DNA from: Dryocola sp036489025
GTDB taxonomy: Bacteria; Pseudomonadota; Gammaproteobacteria; Enterobacterales; Enterobacteriaceae
Assembly (NCBI GenBank): GCA_036489025.1
Contig: DASXGN010000038.1
Span: 1-64,000 of the forward strand
Length of the DNA stretch: 64,000 nt
Reading direction: 5' to 3'
Shown piece by piece: positions 25,989-35,311 of the stretch. Within the stretch, counting starts at the first letter, position 1. The number at the start of each line of letters is the position of its first letter. A model generated the notes under the pieces. That model worked only from the letters and a program-made list of their open reading frames with translations. It ran no database searches and was not told the DNA's origin. The position numbers were made by a program, and so were the translations under genes.

Positions 25989-28151
25989 TCAGCCCTGACG
26001 CCGCTCGCGAAGCTGGAGCAGGTCGTCAATCGGCATCGGCTGGCTGAAGTAAAATCCTTGCAGGCGGTCGCAGCCTGCAAGGCGCAGCAGCCGCATCTGG
26101 CTACAGTTTTCCACCCCTTCCGCCGTCACCATCATGCCCAGCGCGCTCGCAATACGCACCGTGCCGCTGACCAGCGCGGCGGCCTGATCGTCCGTATCGA
26201 CCAGCCCCGCCAGCGATTTATCAATCTTAATCGTGTCGAAGTTAAAGCGACGGAGATAGCCGATGCTGGAATAGCCGGTGCCAAAGTCGTCCAGCGCCAT
26301 CGAGGTGCCGAGATTCTTCAGGTTGCTAATAGCGGCTTTGGCGCGATCGGGATTTTCCAGCACGTAGCCTTCCGTCACCTCCAGCTCAAGGCGCTGCGCC
26401 GGGAAGCGAGTTTCTGCGAGCACCGCCGCAACCTTGGTTTCAAATTCAGGATCGCGGAACTGCGCCGGGGAAATATTAACCGACAGACGCAGCTCGCCCA
26501 GCGGCTGTAAATCCTGGCAGGCGCGACGCAGCACAAACTGGCCAAGCTCGTAAATCAACCCGCTGGTTTCGGCGATGGCGATGAAATCATCGGGCCCCAG
26601 CGCACCGGCTGCCCGGCGCGGCCAGCGTACCAGCGCTTCAACGGAGATCATCGCCTGCGTGCGGGCATCAACGATAGGTTGATACCAGACTTCAAACTCT
26701 CCGCGTGCAAGACCGTCGCGGATATCGTTCTCAATAACCAGCTGATGCTCGCGGGCGTTGTTCAATGCCGCATCGTACCAGGTCACCCGGCCTTTACCGG
26801 TAATTTTCGAATGGTACATGGCGATATCCGCCCGGCGAAAAAGCTCCGAGCTGGTGCAGTCCACCAGCGTGCCGGAAGCAATGCCGATGCTCGCGCTGAT
26901 ATGAATTGTTCGTTCGCCTACCGGCATCGGTGCGGTGAGATATTCCAGCACAAAGCCCGCGAAGGCCGCAGATTTCTCACCGGCCCTTTTGCCTTCCAGC
27001 ATCAGGGCGAACTCGTCCCCGCCCATGCGCACCAGCATGCCGCTTTCCGGTACCCGGCCACGCAGCGTATTCGCAATCGTGACAATCAGCCGGTCGCCAA
27101 TGTCGTGGCCGTAAATATCGTTCACGTCCTTGAAGCCGTCGAGATCGATAAACACCACGCTGATTTCATTTTTGTCGCCGCGCTTGCTCAGCGTTTCCAG
27201 GCGTTCAATCAGCGCCCGACGGTTCGGTAAATGGCTCAGCCAGTCGGTCAGCGCGTTGATCCTCGCCTGCCGCTCGCCTTTAGCCAGCTTATAAAGACCA
27301 AAGCTGCTGATGGCGATGAAAACGAAAATCAGCGCGGCGGCCAGCATGACAAACTGGCGAATATCTCCCGCCGCGGCCTGTGCGGCCTGGGCTCCCGGCA
27401 GGCGCGGTTTCCAGGTGAGATAACCCAGCGTTTCGCCCGCCGCGCTGGTCAGCGGCACGCTGGAGCTCGCCTGAGGCCTATCGACAAAGCTCAGGTCGTC
27501 AATCTGGAAAGTGTTTCCCAGCTCCTTCAGCATTTCGGTATTGATGTGGCGCGTAATCACCAGATAGCGGCGCGTAGCATCATGCACCTGCAAACGGCCC
27601 AGCATCGGGCGAACGAGGCCAACCGCAATAAAGGCTGCGCCTTTTGAGGTGCGGGTAATGCCCGCGTAGATAATTTTGTCGCTGGCCAGAGAGCGAGCGT
27701 TCTGATGAATCAGCGTTTTAAAACCGTTGCCTAAAAATGTCAGATCGCGCCCGGCGTAGGGTTTGCCCTGGAAGGACGCCCACATGATATTGAAGTGTTG
27801 ATCGAGCACCAGCGTGCCGTCGTAAAGATTGTTAACCTTGAATCCCGCGCCCCAGGTGTTGTACAGCCACCGGGTGTCCAGTTCGGGAGCGTAGAGCACG
27901 TTTACCGCGTCGTCCCATACCGCGTTATCAATGACCAGCGCCCAGACGCGATTGACCGACGTCTGGATAGCGCCCTGCACCGACATCGCCGCCCGGCGAT
28001 CGTCGATTTCATTCGTTTTACTGCTGATAAGGTTCAGGGAAAGGTAAAACAGAGTGATGATAGAAACGATCAGCCCAATACCTGCCACAAAAATCATGGC
28101 AAATAAGGTGCCTGCACCGGGGATATTTCTCCAACTCAGCAAATTACGCAA
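25989..28151 (-). CDS. Membrane GGDEF-EAL cyclic-di-GMP enzyme with periplasmic CHASE4-type sensor
   Basis: This is a 720-residue inner-membrane protein. One helix lies at about 16-38, then a periplasmic sensor domain of the CHASE4 type (about 40-255) and a second helix at about 267-290. The GGDEF domain (about 300-450) has an intact RMGGDEF active site. The EAL domain (about 470-710) has VEAL, the D-D motif LDDFGTGYSS and IKIDKS, consistent with a working phosphodiesterase. Both halves therefore look catalytic. It abuts ydgD tail to tail with no gap and no terminator. It is not present at this place in E. coli K-12. Confidence 0.9.
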   Translation of the reverse strand: MRNLLSWRNIPGAGTLFAMIFVAGIGLIVSIITLFYLSLNLISSKTNEIDDRRAAMSVQGAIQTSVNRVWALVIDNAVWDDAVNVLYAPELDTRWLYNTWGAGFKVNNLYDGTLVLDQHFNIMWASFQGKPYAGRDLTFLGNGFKTLIHQNARSLASDKIIYAGITRTSKGAAFIAVGLVRPMLGRLQVHDATRRYLVITRHINTEMLKELGNTFQIDDLSFVDRPQASSSVPLTSAAGETLGYLTWKPRLPGAQAAQAAAGDIRQFVMLAAALIFVFIAISSFGLYKLAKGERQARINALTDWLSHLPNRRALIERLETLSKRGDKNEISVVFIDLDGFKDVNDIYGHDIGDRLIVTIANTLRGRVPESGMLVRMGGDEFALMLEGKRAGEKSAAFAGFVLEYLTAPMPVGERTIHISASIGIASGTLVDCTSSELFRRADIAMYHSKITGKGRVTWYDAALNNAREHQLVIENDIRDGLARGEFEVWYQPIVDARTQAMISVEALVRWPRRAAGALGPDDFIAIAETSGLIYELGQFVLRRACQDLQPLGELRLSVNISPAQFRDPEFETKVAAVLAETRFPAQRLELEVTEGYVLENPDRAKAAISNLKNLGTSMALDDFGTGYSSIGYLRRFNFDTIKIDKSLAGLVDTDDQAAALVSGTVRIASALGMMVTAEGVENCSQMRLLRLAGCDRLQGFYFSQPMPIDDLLQLRERRQG

Positions 28152-28244
28152 TAGGGCTACCCTCTCTGGACGGCCAATAATTTTAGTTAAGCGATTATTG
28201 AGATAAATAAATCCTGTCAGGCTTAACCTAAGCGTAATACAGCT

Positions 28245-28276
28245 TTAAAAATTCGCAGCCCGGCGACGTGCCGGGC
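28245..28276 (-). terminator. Terminator of mdtJI
   Basis: GCCCGGC / GCCGGGC (28258-28264 and 28270-28276) forms a 7-bp stem. On the minus strand it is followed by TGCGAATTTTTAAAG, a slightly delayed U-tract. Confidence 0.6.
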
Positions 28277-28285
28277 CGCTCAGTT

Positions 28286-28615
28286 TCAGGCGAGTTTTAT
28301 AATAATCATGCCGATAAGCAGGAATATCAGCCCCAGCCAGCCCCGCCGGTTAAGGCGCTGGCCGAAGAGGATCCAGCCTGCCGCCACGGTTGCCGCAATA
28401 CCAAATCCGCCCCACAGCGCATAGGCGACCGACAGCTCAATGCCTTTCACCGCCTGCGCCAGCGCGCTAAACGCCGCCAGCACAGCAAGCAGGGACAGCA
28501 CGCCGTAGCCCATGCGACGGAAGCCGTCAGAATGCTTGAGGAAGATATTGGCCGCGATTTCCAGCACGATAGCGACCAGCAGCCAGGCCGCGTGAACCCA
28601 TTCAAACGATGGCAT
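28286..28615 (-). CDS. mdtI: Spermidine exporter subunit MdtI
   Basis: This is a 109-residue SMR-family membrane protein with four helices and the conserved Glu in VLEIAANIFLKHSDGF. With MdtJ it forms a heteromeric proton-coupled exporter of spermidine. The sequence is close to E. coli MdtI along its length. The start overlaps the end of mdtJ by 14 bases, so the two are translationally coupled. Confidence 0.95.
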   Translation of the reverse strand: MPSFEWVHAAWLLVAIVLEIAANIFLKHSDGFRRMGYGVLSLLAVLAAFSALAQAVKGIELSVAYALWGGFGIAATVAAGWILFGQRLNRRGWLGLIFLLIGMIIIKLA

Positions 28616-28958
28616 GGTTGCCTCCGTTTACTTTCTTCGTGGTCGTGCCGGATTTAATCAACGCAATGCCGACAACCAGCGTAGTCAGTCCGGTAATTTT
28701 CAGCAGCGAAATTGATTCGTCGAACAGCAGTACGCTAAACAGCGTGATGAATAAAATACCGATGCCTTCCCACATGGCGTAGGCCACGCCGAGGGCGATA
28801 CGTTTAATAGAAAACGACAGTAAAATATACGAAAGGGCAATCATCACCAGCATGAAAATATAACCCAGGTTATCATCGCTGACGCTGGACCATTTCATCG
28901 ATAGCGTACCAATAATCTCGGCCGCAATAGCCAGACCTAATAAAATCCAATAAATCAT
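28602..28958 (-). CDS. mdtJ: Spermidine exporter subunit MdtJ
   Basis: This is a 118-residue SMR-family protein, the partner of MdtI. It starts MIYWILLGLAIAAEIIGTLSMKWSSV with the conserved Glu14-type residue and has four helices. It is slightly shorter than E. coli MdtJ (121) at the C-terminus. It is first in the mdtJI operon and divergent from tqsA, with over 500 bases between. Confidence 0.95.
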   Translation of the reverse strand: MIYWILLGLAIAAEIIGTLSMKWSSVSDDNLGYIFMLVMIALSYILLSFSIKRIALGVAYAMWEGIGILFITLFSVLLFDESISLLKITGLTTLVVGIALIKSGTTTKKVNGGNHAIV

Positions 28959-29474
28959 GATTTCTCTCCTGACAGAGAAAATAACGGTGCCGCAGCCTGT
29001 TAATCACCCGTGGGGGTAAACAGAACGAGCAGAAAAAAGTTAAATGGCCTTACAGCGCACGGAGCGTGCGTGATGCCGGATGCAGGAGAGCGGGACTACA
29101 GCGCGTTGCGCCAGTGTTGTTCACCGGAAAGCGAGTATGGGGAAGAAAAAACGTGGGGGTGGTTCATTAATAACGTTTTGAACAGCTTGTTCGCACACAT
29201 AATGTCCATAATATTCACAACATATCCGCGGGGTTGCTTCTCATCAGTTGCGGATAGTAAATTGTCCTCAGTAGTCAAACACGCCAAATTTGTACCATAT
29301 TTCAGGTCGATATTTTCGCCCCTTTTCACTTCTTTACGTTGGCCGTGAGGAAAATAATAGTGTATGCCGCGTATATTCGCTCGTATTATAGCGGAAAATA
29401 ATTACCGAATAAGTTGCGCCGGAGAAGCTTCCACGTGACCTCTGTTGCACACAACTCTGTGGAGAGCCTCATTA
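28959..29474. other. Long AT-rich intergenic region mdtJ to tqsA
   Basis: This is a 516-base non-coding region between divergent genes. It is AT-richer than its surroundings, especially 29170-29400, so H-NS binding is plausible. Open frames on both strands between 29010 and 29350 do not resemble known proteins and have no convincing ribosome sites. It should contain promoters for mdtJI and tqsA. A ribosome site GGAGAG for tqsA lies at 29461-29466. I see no tRNA or small-RNA structure I can support. Confidence 0.5.
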
Positions 29475-30509
29475 ATGGCAAAACCCATCATTACCCTCAG
29501 CGGTTTAAAGCTGGTCATCATGCTGGGGATGCTGGTCATTATCCTGGCGGGCATCAAAGTCGCGGCAGAGATGATTGTGCCGTTTATTCTGGCGCTGTTT
29601 ATCGCCGTTATCCTCAATCCCGTGATTCATCGCCTGGAGAAAATCCGCGTCCCCAGAGTGCTGGCGATTATGCTGGTGGTGGTGCTCATCGTCCTGTTTA
29701 TGGCCCTGCTGCTTTCCTATCTTGGCACCTCGCTAAACGAACTGGCCCGAACTTTGCCGCAGTATCGTTCCTCGCTGGTGGCGCCGCTGCAAACGCTGGA
29801 TCCCTGGCTACAGCGCGCGGGGATTGAAGTTTCGGTGGATGAGCTGGTTAAGTATATCGATCCCAACGCCGCCATGACGCTGGTCACCGCCCTGATTACC
29901 CAGCTCTCCAACGCCATGACGTCGGTCTTCCTGCTGCTGCTCACCGTCGTTTTTATGCTGATTGAGGTTCCACAGCTGCCTGCAAAGCTTCAGCAGCTGA
30001 TGTCGCGCCCGGCGGAAGGCATGAAGGCGATTCAGCGCGGGCTGGACAGCGTGAGCCATTATCTGGTGCTGAAAACCGCCATCAGCCTGGTCACCGGCCT
30101 GGTGGTTTGGCTGATGCTGAGCCTGCTGGACGTGCGCTTTGCCTTCGTCTGGGGCCTGCTCGCCTTTTCGCTTAATTACATTCCCAATATCGGTTCCGTA
30201 CTGGCGGCTATACCGCCTGTCGCGCAGGTGCTGGTTTTTAGCGGATTCTACGACGCGCTGATCGTGGTGGCGGGCTACCTGGTGATTAACCTTGTTTTCG
30301 GCAACGTTATCGAACCGCGCATGATGGGCCGGGGGCTGGGCCTGTCGACGCTGGTGGTGTTTTTGTCGCTGATCTTCTGGGGCTGGCTGCTCGGCCCGGT
30401 GGGCATGCTGCTCTCCGTCCCGTTGACCATCGTGGTGAAAATCGCGCTTGAGCAGACCGAAAGCGGCAAAAGCATCGCCGTTCTGCTGAGTGATTTGAGC
30501 AAGGATTAA
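29475..30509 (+). CDS. tqsA: AI-2 family exporter TqsA
   Basis: This is a 344-residue AI-2E/PerM-family inner-membrane protein with about seven helices that exports the quorum signal autoinducer 2 in E. coli and thereby affects biofilm formation. The start at 29475 gives the E. coli-type N-terminus MAKPIITLSGLK and has GGAGAG upstream; a longer in-frame start at 29445 is less likely. The conserved PNIGS and GNVIEPRMMGRGLGLS motifs are present. The gene order with mdtJI is the E. coli one. Confidence 0.94.
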   Translation: MAKPIITLSGLKLVIMLGMLVIILAGIKVAAEMIVPFILALFIAVILNPVIHRLEKIRVPRVLAIMLVVVLIVLFMALLLSYLGTSLNELARTLPQYRSSLVAPLQTLDPWLQRAGIEVSVDELVKYIDPNAAMTLVTALITQLSNAMTSVFLLLLTVVFMLIEVPQLPAKLQQLMSRPAEGMKAIQRGLDSVSHYLVLKTAISLVTGLVVWLMLSLLDVRFAFVWGLLAFSLNYIPNIGSVLAAIPPVAQVLVFSGFYDALIVVAGYLVINLVFGNVIEPRMMGRGLGLSTLVVFLSLIFWGWLLGPVGMLLSVPLTIVVKIALEQTESGKSIAVLLSDLSKD

Positions 30510-30567
30510 AGGCTGGCAGGTTCGCCTGAAAAGACCCGATTACGTTGCATAACCGGGCCGGCAATAG

Positions 30568-31176
30568 CTAGTTCATTTCAAAGCGGTGGAGAATAAACTC
30601 CATCGCCTTCGCCACGCCCTCAGCGCTGATAGTGTGCACCACGCCCGGTTCGAACAGCGTTTCTACCTCGTAGCCCTCTTCCGTCAGCGCGGCTGCGGCC
30701 GCTTCGCTTTCCGTCCACGGAATCACCCGATCCGCCATGCCGTGAACCAGCAGTACCGCCGAATCGCCTGCCGGATGATATGGCTTCGGCGACGACAGCC
30801 GCCCGGAAAAAGCGGCTACGCCCGCCAGCGGGAAGCGCGCCGTCACCAGCGCATCCAGAGCCATAATTGACCCCTGAGAGAAGCCCAGCAGGATAACCTG
30901 GTCCCTGCCCGGCGTGACGTCGTGCTGCTTAAGAATCCCGTTGATTATCGCATCGAACGCCGCCCGGGCTTGCACAATGCGCGCAGGACGGGTTTCTTCG
31001 GTGACTCCTTCCACGCTAAACCACTGGTATCCAGGCCCGCCGCCGTCAAAGCGCGAACTGCCGTTGGGCGAGGCGAAAATAACCTCCGGCATAACCTGCT
31101 GCAGATACATCCCGAGGCCTTCTAAATCGGCGCCGGAGCTGCCGACACCGTGTAAAAAAATCACCAGCTTTTTCAT
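30568..31176 (-). CDS. Carboxylesterase/phospholipase-family hydrolase
   Basis: This is a 202-residue alpha/beta hydrolase of the carboxylesterase/lysophospholipase type (related to YpfH). The oxyanion stretch FLHGVGSSGADLE is near residues 7-19, the nucleophile GFSQGS near 104-109, the Asp in GMADRVIPW and the His in GVVHTIS. No signal peptide is present, so it is cytoplasmic. It is convergent with tqsA. The physiological ester is unknown. Confidence 0.82.
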   Translation of the reverse strand: MKKLVIFLHGVGSSGADLEGLGMYLQQVMPEVIFASPNGSSRFDGGGPGYQWFSVEGVTEETRPARIVQARAAFDAIINGILKQHDVTPGRDQVILLGFSQGSIMALDALVTARFPLAGVAAFSGRLSSPKPYHPAGDSAVLLVHGMADRVIPWTESEAAAAALTEEGYEVETLFEPGVVHTISAEGVAKAMEFILHRFEMN

Positions 31177-31317
31177 TTATATCCCTTAGTATTGGTCGCG
31201 GCTTAAACTCACGCGATCGTCCGGGCGCGGACAAAGATCTACAGAGAATCCCACAGGGTTATACACCGTTTCTGTGGATAACTTATCGGGCCGTGCGCCT
31301 GCGCACCGCCCCTCATT

Positions 31318-32265
31318 TTATGGCTTCAGCCAGGGCGAACTGGCGCTCCAGAAAATAATATCAGCTCCCAGGTCATCCTGGGCAAACCGGGTGAACTCCT
31401 GACGGGTAAATTTTTTGTGCGTTTTGGGATTAGTGTAGGTCAGCGTAGGCTCCTGCACCGCCATGGCAACCAGATCCAGCCTGTTTTTGTACTGCCGGAA
31501 GAAGGGATAGGAATTCTTCATCTGAGCCTGTTTATCGGGCACGACATCCGGCCCGCCGAGGCCCACTTTGTTGTTGTGCGCGGCCTCAAAGAGGCGGGAC
31601 ATATAGCGATGGTCGTTGTTCCATTCGCACGGCCAGAAGTTCACATATTGTACAACGTGAGATTTCCTGAAGGCTTTTCGCGCAAAGAGCATGTTTTCCA
31701 CCGTGGCGTTGAAATAGCCGTCGCAGGTGAAGCCGCTGGCCGGGTCTTTCATTTCAATGTCAATCGCCGTTTCGGGCAGGTTAACGCCCGCCACGCGTCC
31801 GTCAAAGCGAGCGGCCAGCGCGGACAGCAAACGCTGAAAACGCCCTCTTACCGCATCGTTCCACTGCATCGCCACCCAGCCCTGAGCGGCAGATTTGCCT
31901 TCGCCTGGGTTGTCCGTTTGCGCCACCAGCCCGCCGCGATACTGCGGCTCCTGCTGCAAATAGAGCGGGATATTCCGCGCCTGCGGCTCAAAAAAGCGGT
32001 CCTGAATCTGGATAAACAGCTTCTTATGCGCGCGCGAAACCGTGGCGAGGTCTTTTTCAATGGCGGAGAAATCGTATTCACCCCTGGCTTTTTCGAGCTG
32101 CTTCCACGAGTAGACGATTTGCACCCCGGCAATATCATCGCGGGCAAGAATATTCTGGAGATCTTCAAGCTCGCCGGAGGAGGTGTAGAGATAATTTTGT
32201 ACAGCCGCCTGCGCAACGGCGGAGCAGAAGAAGGCAGCTAACGCCAGTAGCCTCATGATTTTCAT
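31318..32265 (-). CDS. Secreted protein of unknown function, glycosidase-like barrel
   Basis: This is a 315-residue protein with a signal peptide at residues 1-20 (ending VAQA). The mature part contains VYSWKQLEKARGEYDFSAIEKDL, like the N-terminal strands of clan GH-A glycosidases, and NLPETAIDI in the place where such enzymes carry their acid/base Glu. Two Cys (in FTCDGYF and FWPCEWN) may form a disulfide. It stands alone between an esterase and pptA, on the same strand. A secreted polysaccharide-acting enzyme is a guess from fold-like motifs only. Confidence 0.6.
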   Translation of the reverse strand: MKIMRLLALAAFFCSAVAQAAVQNYLYTSSGELEDLQNILARDDIAGVQIVYSWKQLEKARGEYDFSAIEKDLATVSRAHKKLFIQIQDRFFEPQARNIPLYLQQEPQYRGGLVAQTDNPGEGKSAAQGWVAMQWNDAVRGRFQRLLSALAARFDGRVAGVNLPETAIDIEMKDPASGFTCDGYFNATVENMLFARKAFRKSHVVQYVNFWPCEWNNDHRYMSRLFEAAHNNKVGLGGPDVVPDKQAQMKNSYPFFRQYKNRLDLVAMAVQEPTLTYTNPKTHKKFTRQEFTRFAQDDLGADIIFWSASSPWLKP

Positions 32266-32353
32266 GACAGTTTCCTTACATAAAATGCCCGTAACGGGCT
32301 CGAGTATAGAAGCTGCCGGCGTTTTTTAATAATCGGTTAAACCTTACGCGAAG

Positions 32354-32584
32354 CTACAGGCTGTAGCCCGGCTTTTTAGCGAGGGTTTCCAGCGCGGGTT
32401 TGATTTCTACATCATAGACGTCGTCTTTCCAGCTTTCGCGCTCCACCGGGATCAGGGCAACCGAGAGTGAATCGTCGGCAGAACTAAAATGCTTTTTAAC
32501 CACGTCGCAAAGATCGGTCGCAAGGGCCTGCTTTTGTTCGTCGGTTAGCTCACGCGGGAAGTGTTTAACGGTGATATGTGGCAC
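32354..32584 (-). CDS. pptA: Tautomerase PptA
   Basis: This is a 76-residue 4-oxalocrotonate tautomerase-family enzyme. The catalytic N-terminal Pro follows the initiator Met (MPHITVKHFPREL), as required. The C-terminal KKPGYSL matches E. coli PptA (77 residues). It converts phenylpyruvate-type enols in vitro; its role in the cell is uncertain. It is next to nhoA, as in E. coli, 76 bases apart. Confidence 0.9.
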   Translation of the reverse strand: MPHITVKHFPRELTDEQKQALATDLCDVVKKHFSSADDSLSVALIPVERESWKDDVYDVEIKPALETLAKKPGYSL

Positions 32585-32660
32585 AGGTTGACTCCATTAT
32601 TATCGGCAATTAGCGGAACATTATTGTTACCGGGTCGGCCCCCGGTTTGGCAAGACCTAA

Positions 32661-33464
32661 TCAGCAGCGAAACGTGCGGTTAAAGCTCTCGAAGTCGATG
32701 CCGTGGACGGGATCGTCCAGACGTATTCCCAGATGCGCGTGCAGGGCCTGATAGATCGAAGCGCTATCGGCGAGCATCTGTTTTTCACCGTCCAACGTGA
32801 GCTGGTTGTCACCGAGCGTCACGGAGCTGCCGTCCGTCATATGCAAACAGACAGCCAGGTGATGGCGGAAATGAGATTCGGGCCACGTCGCCACGTAGTG
32901 GTTGGCCGCTTCATAATCGGAGAAATACTGTCTTTGTAAATCAAAGCGATACATCGGCAACCACTCATCGGCCTCGCGCTTGCTCAGCAAAAAGTCTGCG
33001 TCTGCCCGGGTGATTTTGTACAGGCCGTGCGGCGTGGCCTGCTCAACGTCCGGCGCAAAGCGCAGCGGCGCGGTCAGCGTTTTGCCGCCAAATCCGACGT
33101 CGGTCAGCCAGCGTTCCTGCCCCAGCGTGACGAGCTGCAAACGATGCGTGCGGGCCGGCATCTGCGGCGGGCGCATAAGCACCACGCGCGCGGCCAAATC
33201 TTCGGTCTCATAGCCTATTTCCTGCAGCGCTCTTCTGAACAGCCCGTTCTGCTCAAAGCAGTAGCCGCCCCGCCCGGCGCTGACCAGCTTGCTAAAGATA
33301 CCCTCGTCGTCGAGGTAAATTTTACGGCCCAGCAGGGCGTCCAGGTTTTCAAAAGGTATTGCGCAGGCGTGCAGCAGGTGAAGCTGGCGCAGGGTTTTTA
33401 AATCCGCCGCAGCGCTGCCGTCAAAACGAATGCGGGCGAAGTAGGCTTTCAGGTCAAAGGCCAT
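32661..33464 (-). CDS. nhoA: Arylamine N-acetyltransferase NhoA
   Basis: This is a 267-residue acetyl-CoA-dependent N-acetyltransferase/N-hydroxyarylamine O-acetyltransferase. The Cys-His-Asp triad is intact: Cys69 in GGYCFEQN, His in RTHRLQLV near 107 and Asp in WLTDVGFGG near 122. It is somewhat shorter at the C-terminus than E. coli NhoA (281). It acts on aromatic amines and hydroxylamines in the cytoplasm. The adjacent pptA gene is on the same strand. Confidence 0.92.
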   Translation of the reverse strand: MAFDLKAYFARIRFDGSAAADLKTLRQLHLLHACAIPFENLDALLGRKIYLDDEGIFSKLVSAGRGGYCFEQNGLFRRALQEIGYETEDLAARVVLMRPPQMPARTHRLQLVTLGQERWLTDVGFGGKTLTAPLRFAPDVEQATPHGLYKITRADADFLLSKREADEWLPMYRFDLQRQYFSDYEAANHYVATWPESHFRHHLAVCLHMTDGSSVTLGDNQLTLDGEKQMLADSASIYQALHAHLGIRLDDPVHGIDFESFNRTFRC

Positions 33465-33538
33465 GGGGCAAACTCCATCGTAGTTAAGTTGCTGTCACTA
33501 TAGAGGATTGCCCCAGGCCCAAATGATCGTTGGTGCGA

Positions 33539-34156
33539 TCACAGCATTTCGTTGCGGCTGCATATCTCCTGCATCCCCTCAAGCTGACGGACCCTTTGCG
33601 CAATGGCAAAAAGCTTTGGCGCTGATTGTTCAAACCACGCCCGACGAGGCCGCCAGCTAATCATCGCCGCAGGGTAGGCGTCCAGCAGCGTCAGTCTGTT
33701 GCCAAAAATATACGGGCCGTCATTAAGCTGAGATTCCAGCCACAGAAAAAGCTCTTTACGGTAGGCGTTGGTACTGGCTACCAGCTCCTGCGCCCCGCTT
33801 TCCGTCCAGCGCTGCGGATAGTCACCGTAGGTAAAAGTGGGATAAACGTTTGCCACCAGCCAGACCAGCAGCCGGTAAAAACGAGGGCGATCCGCGTGTT
33901 CAGGCGGCGGAGCAAATTCGGGATGTTTATCGAGCAGCATCAGGGCAATTGCCGCGCTTTCGGTCATCACCGAGCCGTCCGCCAGCACCAGCGTCGGCAC
34001 CTGGGCGAGCGGATTTAGCTCAAGCAGCGCGTCGCGCTGCGGGCCGGGTTCGTCGTAGCCCGTGACGTCTTTCCATTTATAGGCCTCGCCCGTCAGCACG
34101 AACATCATTTCGACTATCGCTGACCCGCAGCCCGGCGCACCGTAGAGTTTGTACAT
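33539..34156 (-). CDS. yncG: Glutathione S-transferase homologue YncG
   Basis: This is a 205-residue GST-fold protein, with a thioredoxin-like N-terminal domain (NPLAQVPTLVLADGSVMTESAAIALML, containing the cis-Pro and the glutathione-gamma-Glu-binding ES) and a helical C-terminal domain. It is the same length as E. coli YncG and matches it in LLVWLVANVYPTFTYGDYP and the final RNE. The N-terminal catalytic region has Gly-Cys-Gly-Ser instead of the usual Tyr/Ser arrangement. It is divergent from lacI, 69 bases away. The substrate is unknown. Confidence 0.85.
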   Translation of the reverse strand: MYKLYGAPGCGSAIVEMMFVLTGEAYKWKDVTGYDEPGPQRDALLELNPLAQVPTLVLADGSVMTESAAIALMLLDKHPEFAPPPEHADRPRFYRLLVWLVANVYPTFTYGDYPQRWTESGAQELVASTNAYRKELFLWLESQLNDGPYIFGNRLTLLDAYPAAMISWRPRRAWFEQSAPKLFAIAQRVRQLEGMQEICSRNEML

Positions 34157-34225
34157 GAGGCTCTCCCGTCTAAAGTGAATAAGTGTAGAATAGCGTCGGA
34201 CTTTAAGAGCGATAAGGAAACCCGC

Positions 34226-35308
34226 ATGAAACCCAAATCAGTAACGCTTTACGATGTGGCGGAAAATGCCGGCGTTTCCTATCAGACCGTTTCACGGGTT
34301 ATCAATCAGGCCAGCCACGTTTCTGAAAAGACGCGCCTGAAGGTTGAAGCCGCGATGGCCGCGCTGAACTACGTGCCTAACCGCGTGGCGCAGCAGCTGG
34401 CCGGAAAGCTCAGCCAGACCATCGGCCTCGCCACCACCAATCTTTCTCTTCACGCCCCCTCGCAGATTGTCGCCGCCATTAAAACCCAGGCTGGCGGAAT
34501 GAATTTCAACGTGGTGATTTCGATGATTGAAAGCCCCGGCCTCGCCGCCTGCAAAGCCGCGGTGAACGGCCTGCTTTCCCAGCGCGTCGACGGGCTAATC
34601 GTGAACATTCCGCTGGAAAATGAAGACGCGTTGGCCGTGCAGGAAGCCTGTGGCGGCGTGCCGACGCTGTTTCTCGATGTTTCACCAAAGCTTGCAGCCA
34701 ACGCCATCGTGTTCGATCCCTTTGAGGGCGCGAAGCTGGGCATCGAGCATCTGCTGGGCCTGGGCCATAAACAGATCGCCCTGCTCAGCGGGCCGCGCTC
34801 ATCCGTGTCTGCCCGCCTGCGCTTTGAGGGCTGGAAACAGACCCTCAGCCGCCATAATTTGCAGCCCTGCGCGGTGATGGAAGGCGACTGGAGTTCGCTT
34901 TCGGGTTTTGAACAGGTCTCCGGGCTGCTGCGCTCGGGCCAGATCCCCACGGGCATTATCGTTGCCAACGATCAGATGGCGCTGGGCGCGCTGCGGGCGC
35001 TTGCGGAACAGGGTCTGGCGGTGCCGGGCGAGGTGTCCGTTGTCGGCTATGACGACACGGAAGACAGCGCGTGCTTCATCCCCCCGCTCACCACCGTCAA
35101 GCAGGATTTTAAAAATCTGGGCAAAGCCAGCGTCAATCGTCTGATGGAGCTGATCTCCCGTCCCGAAGCCCAGCCCCAGGCGCAGGTTTTGCCCGTCACG
35201 CTGGTTGAACGCAAAACCACCGCCGCGCCCGGCGCGAATGCTGTCTCCGCGCAGGCTCTCTCCGAAGCGCTGCTGGTGCTCGCCCGCCAGGTCGGCAGAC
35301 TGCGTTAA
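34226..35308 (+). CDS. lacI: Lac operon repressor LacI
   Basis: This is a 360-residue lactose repressor orthologue. The DNA-binding domain VTLYDVAENAGVSYQTVSRVINQASHVS is almost identical to E. coli, including the Tyr17-Gln18-Arg22 recognition residues, so it should bind the E. coli operator. The hinge (RVAQQLAGK), the effector core and the C-terminal Leu-rich tetramerisation segment (ALLVLARQVGRL) are present. The ATG at 34226 has AAGGAAA upstream and gives MKPKSVTLYDV; a longer in-frame start at 34175 is unlikely. It lies directly upstream of lacZ in the same direction. Confidence 0.96.
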   Translation: MKPKSVTLYDVAENAGVSYQTVSRVINQASHVSEKTRLKVEAAMAALNYVPNRVAQQLAGKLSQTIGLATTNLSLHAPSQIVAAIKTQAGGMNFNVVISMIESPGLAACKAAVNGLLSQRVDGLIVNIPLENEDALAVQEACGGVPTLFLDVSPKLAANAIVFDPFEGAKLGIEHLLGLGHKQIALLSGPRSSVSARLRFEGWKQTLSRHNLQPCAVMEGDWSSLSGFEQVSGLLRSGQIPTGIIVANDQMALGALRALAEQGLAVPGEVSVVGYDDTEDSACFIPPLTTVKQDFKNLGKASVNRLMELISRPEAQPQAQVLPVTLVERKTTAAPGANAVSAQALSEALLVLARQVGRLR

Positions 35309-35311
35309 TTT

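Noticed and set aside
29010..29348. A possible 112-residue gene between mdtJ and tqsA
   Set aside because: It has no plausible ribosome site, an atypical composition with many rare-type stretches, and no similarity I recognise. Competing frames exist on the other strand.
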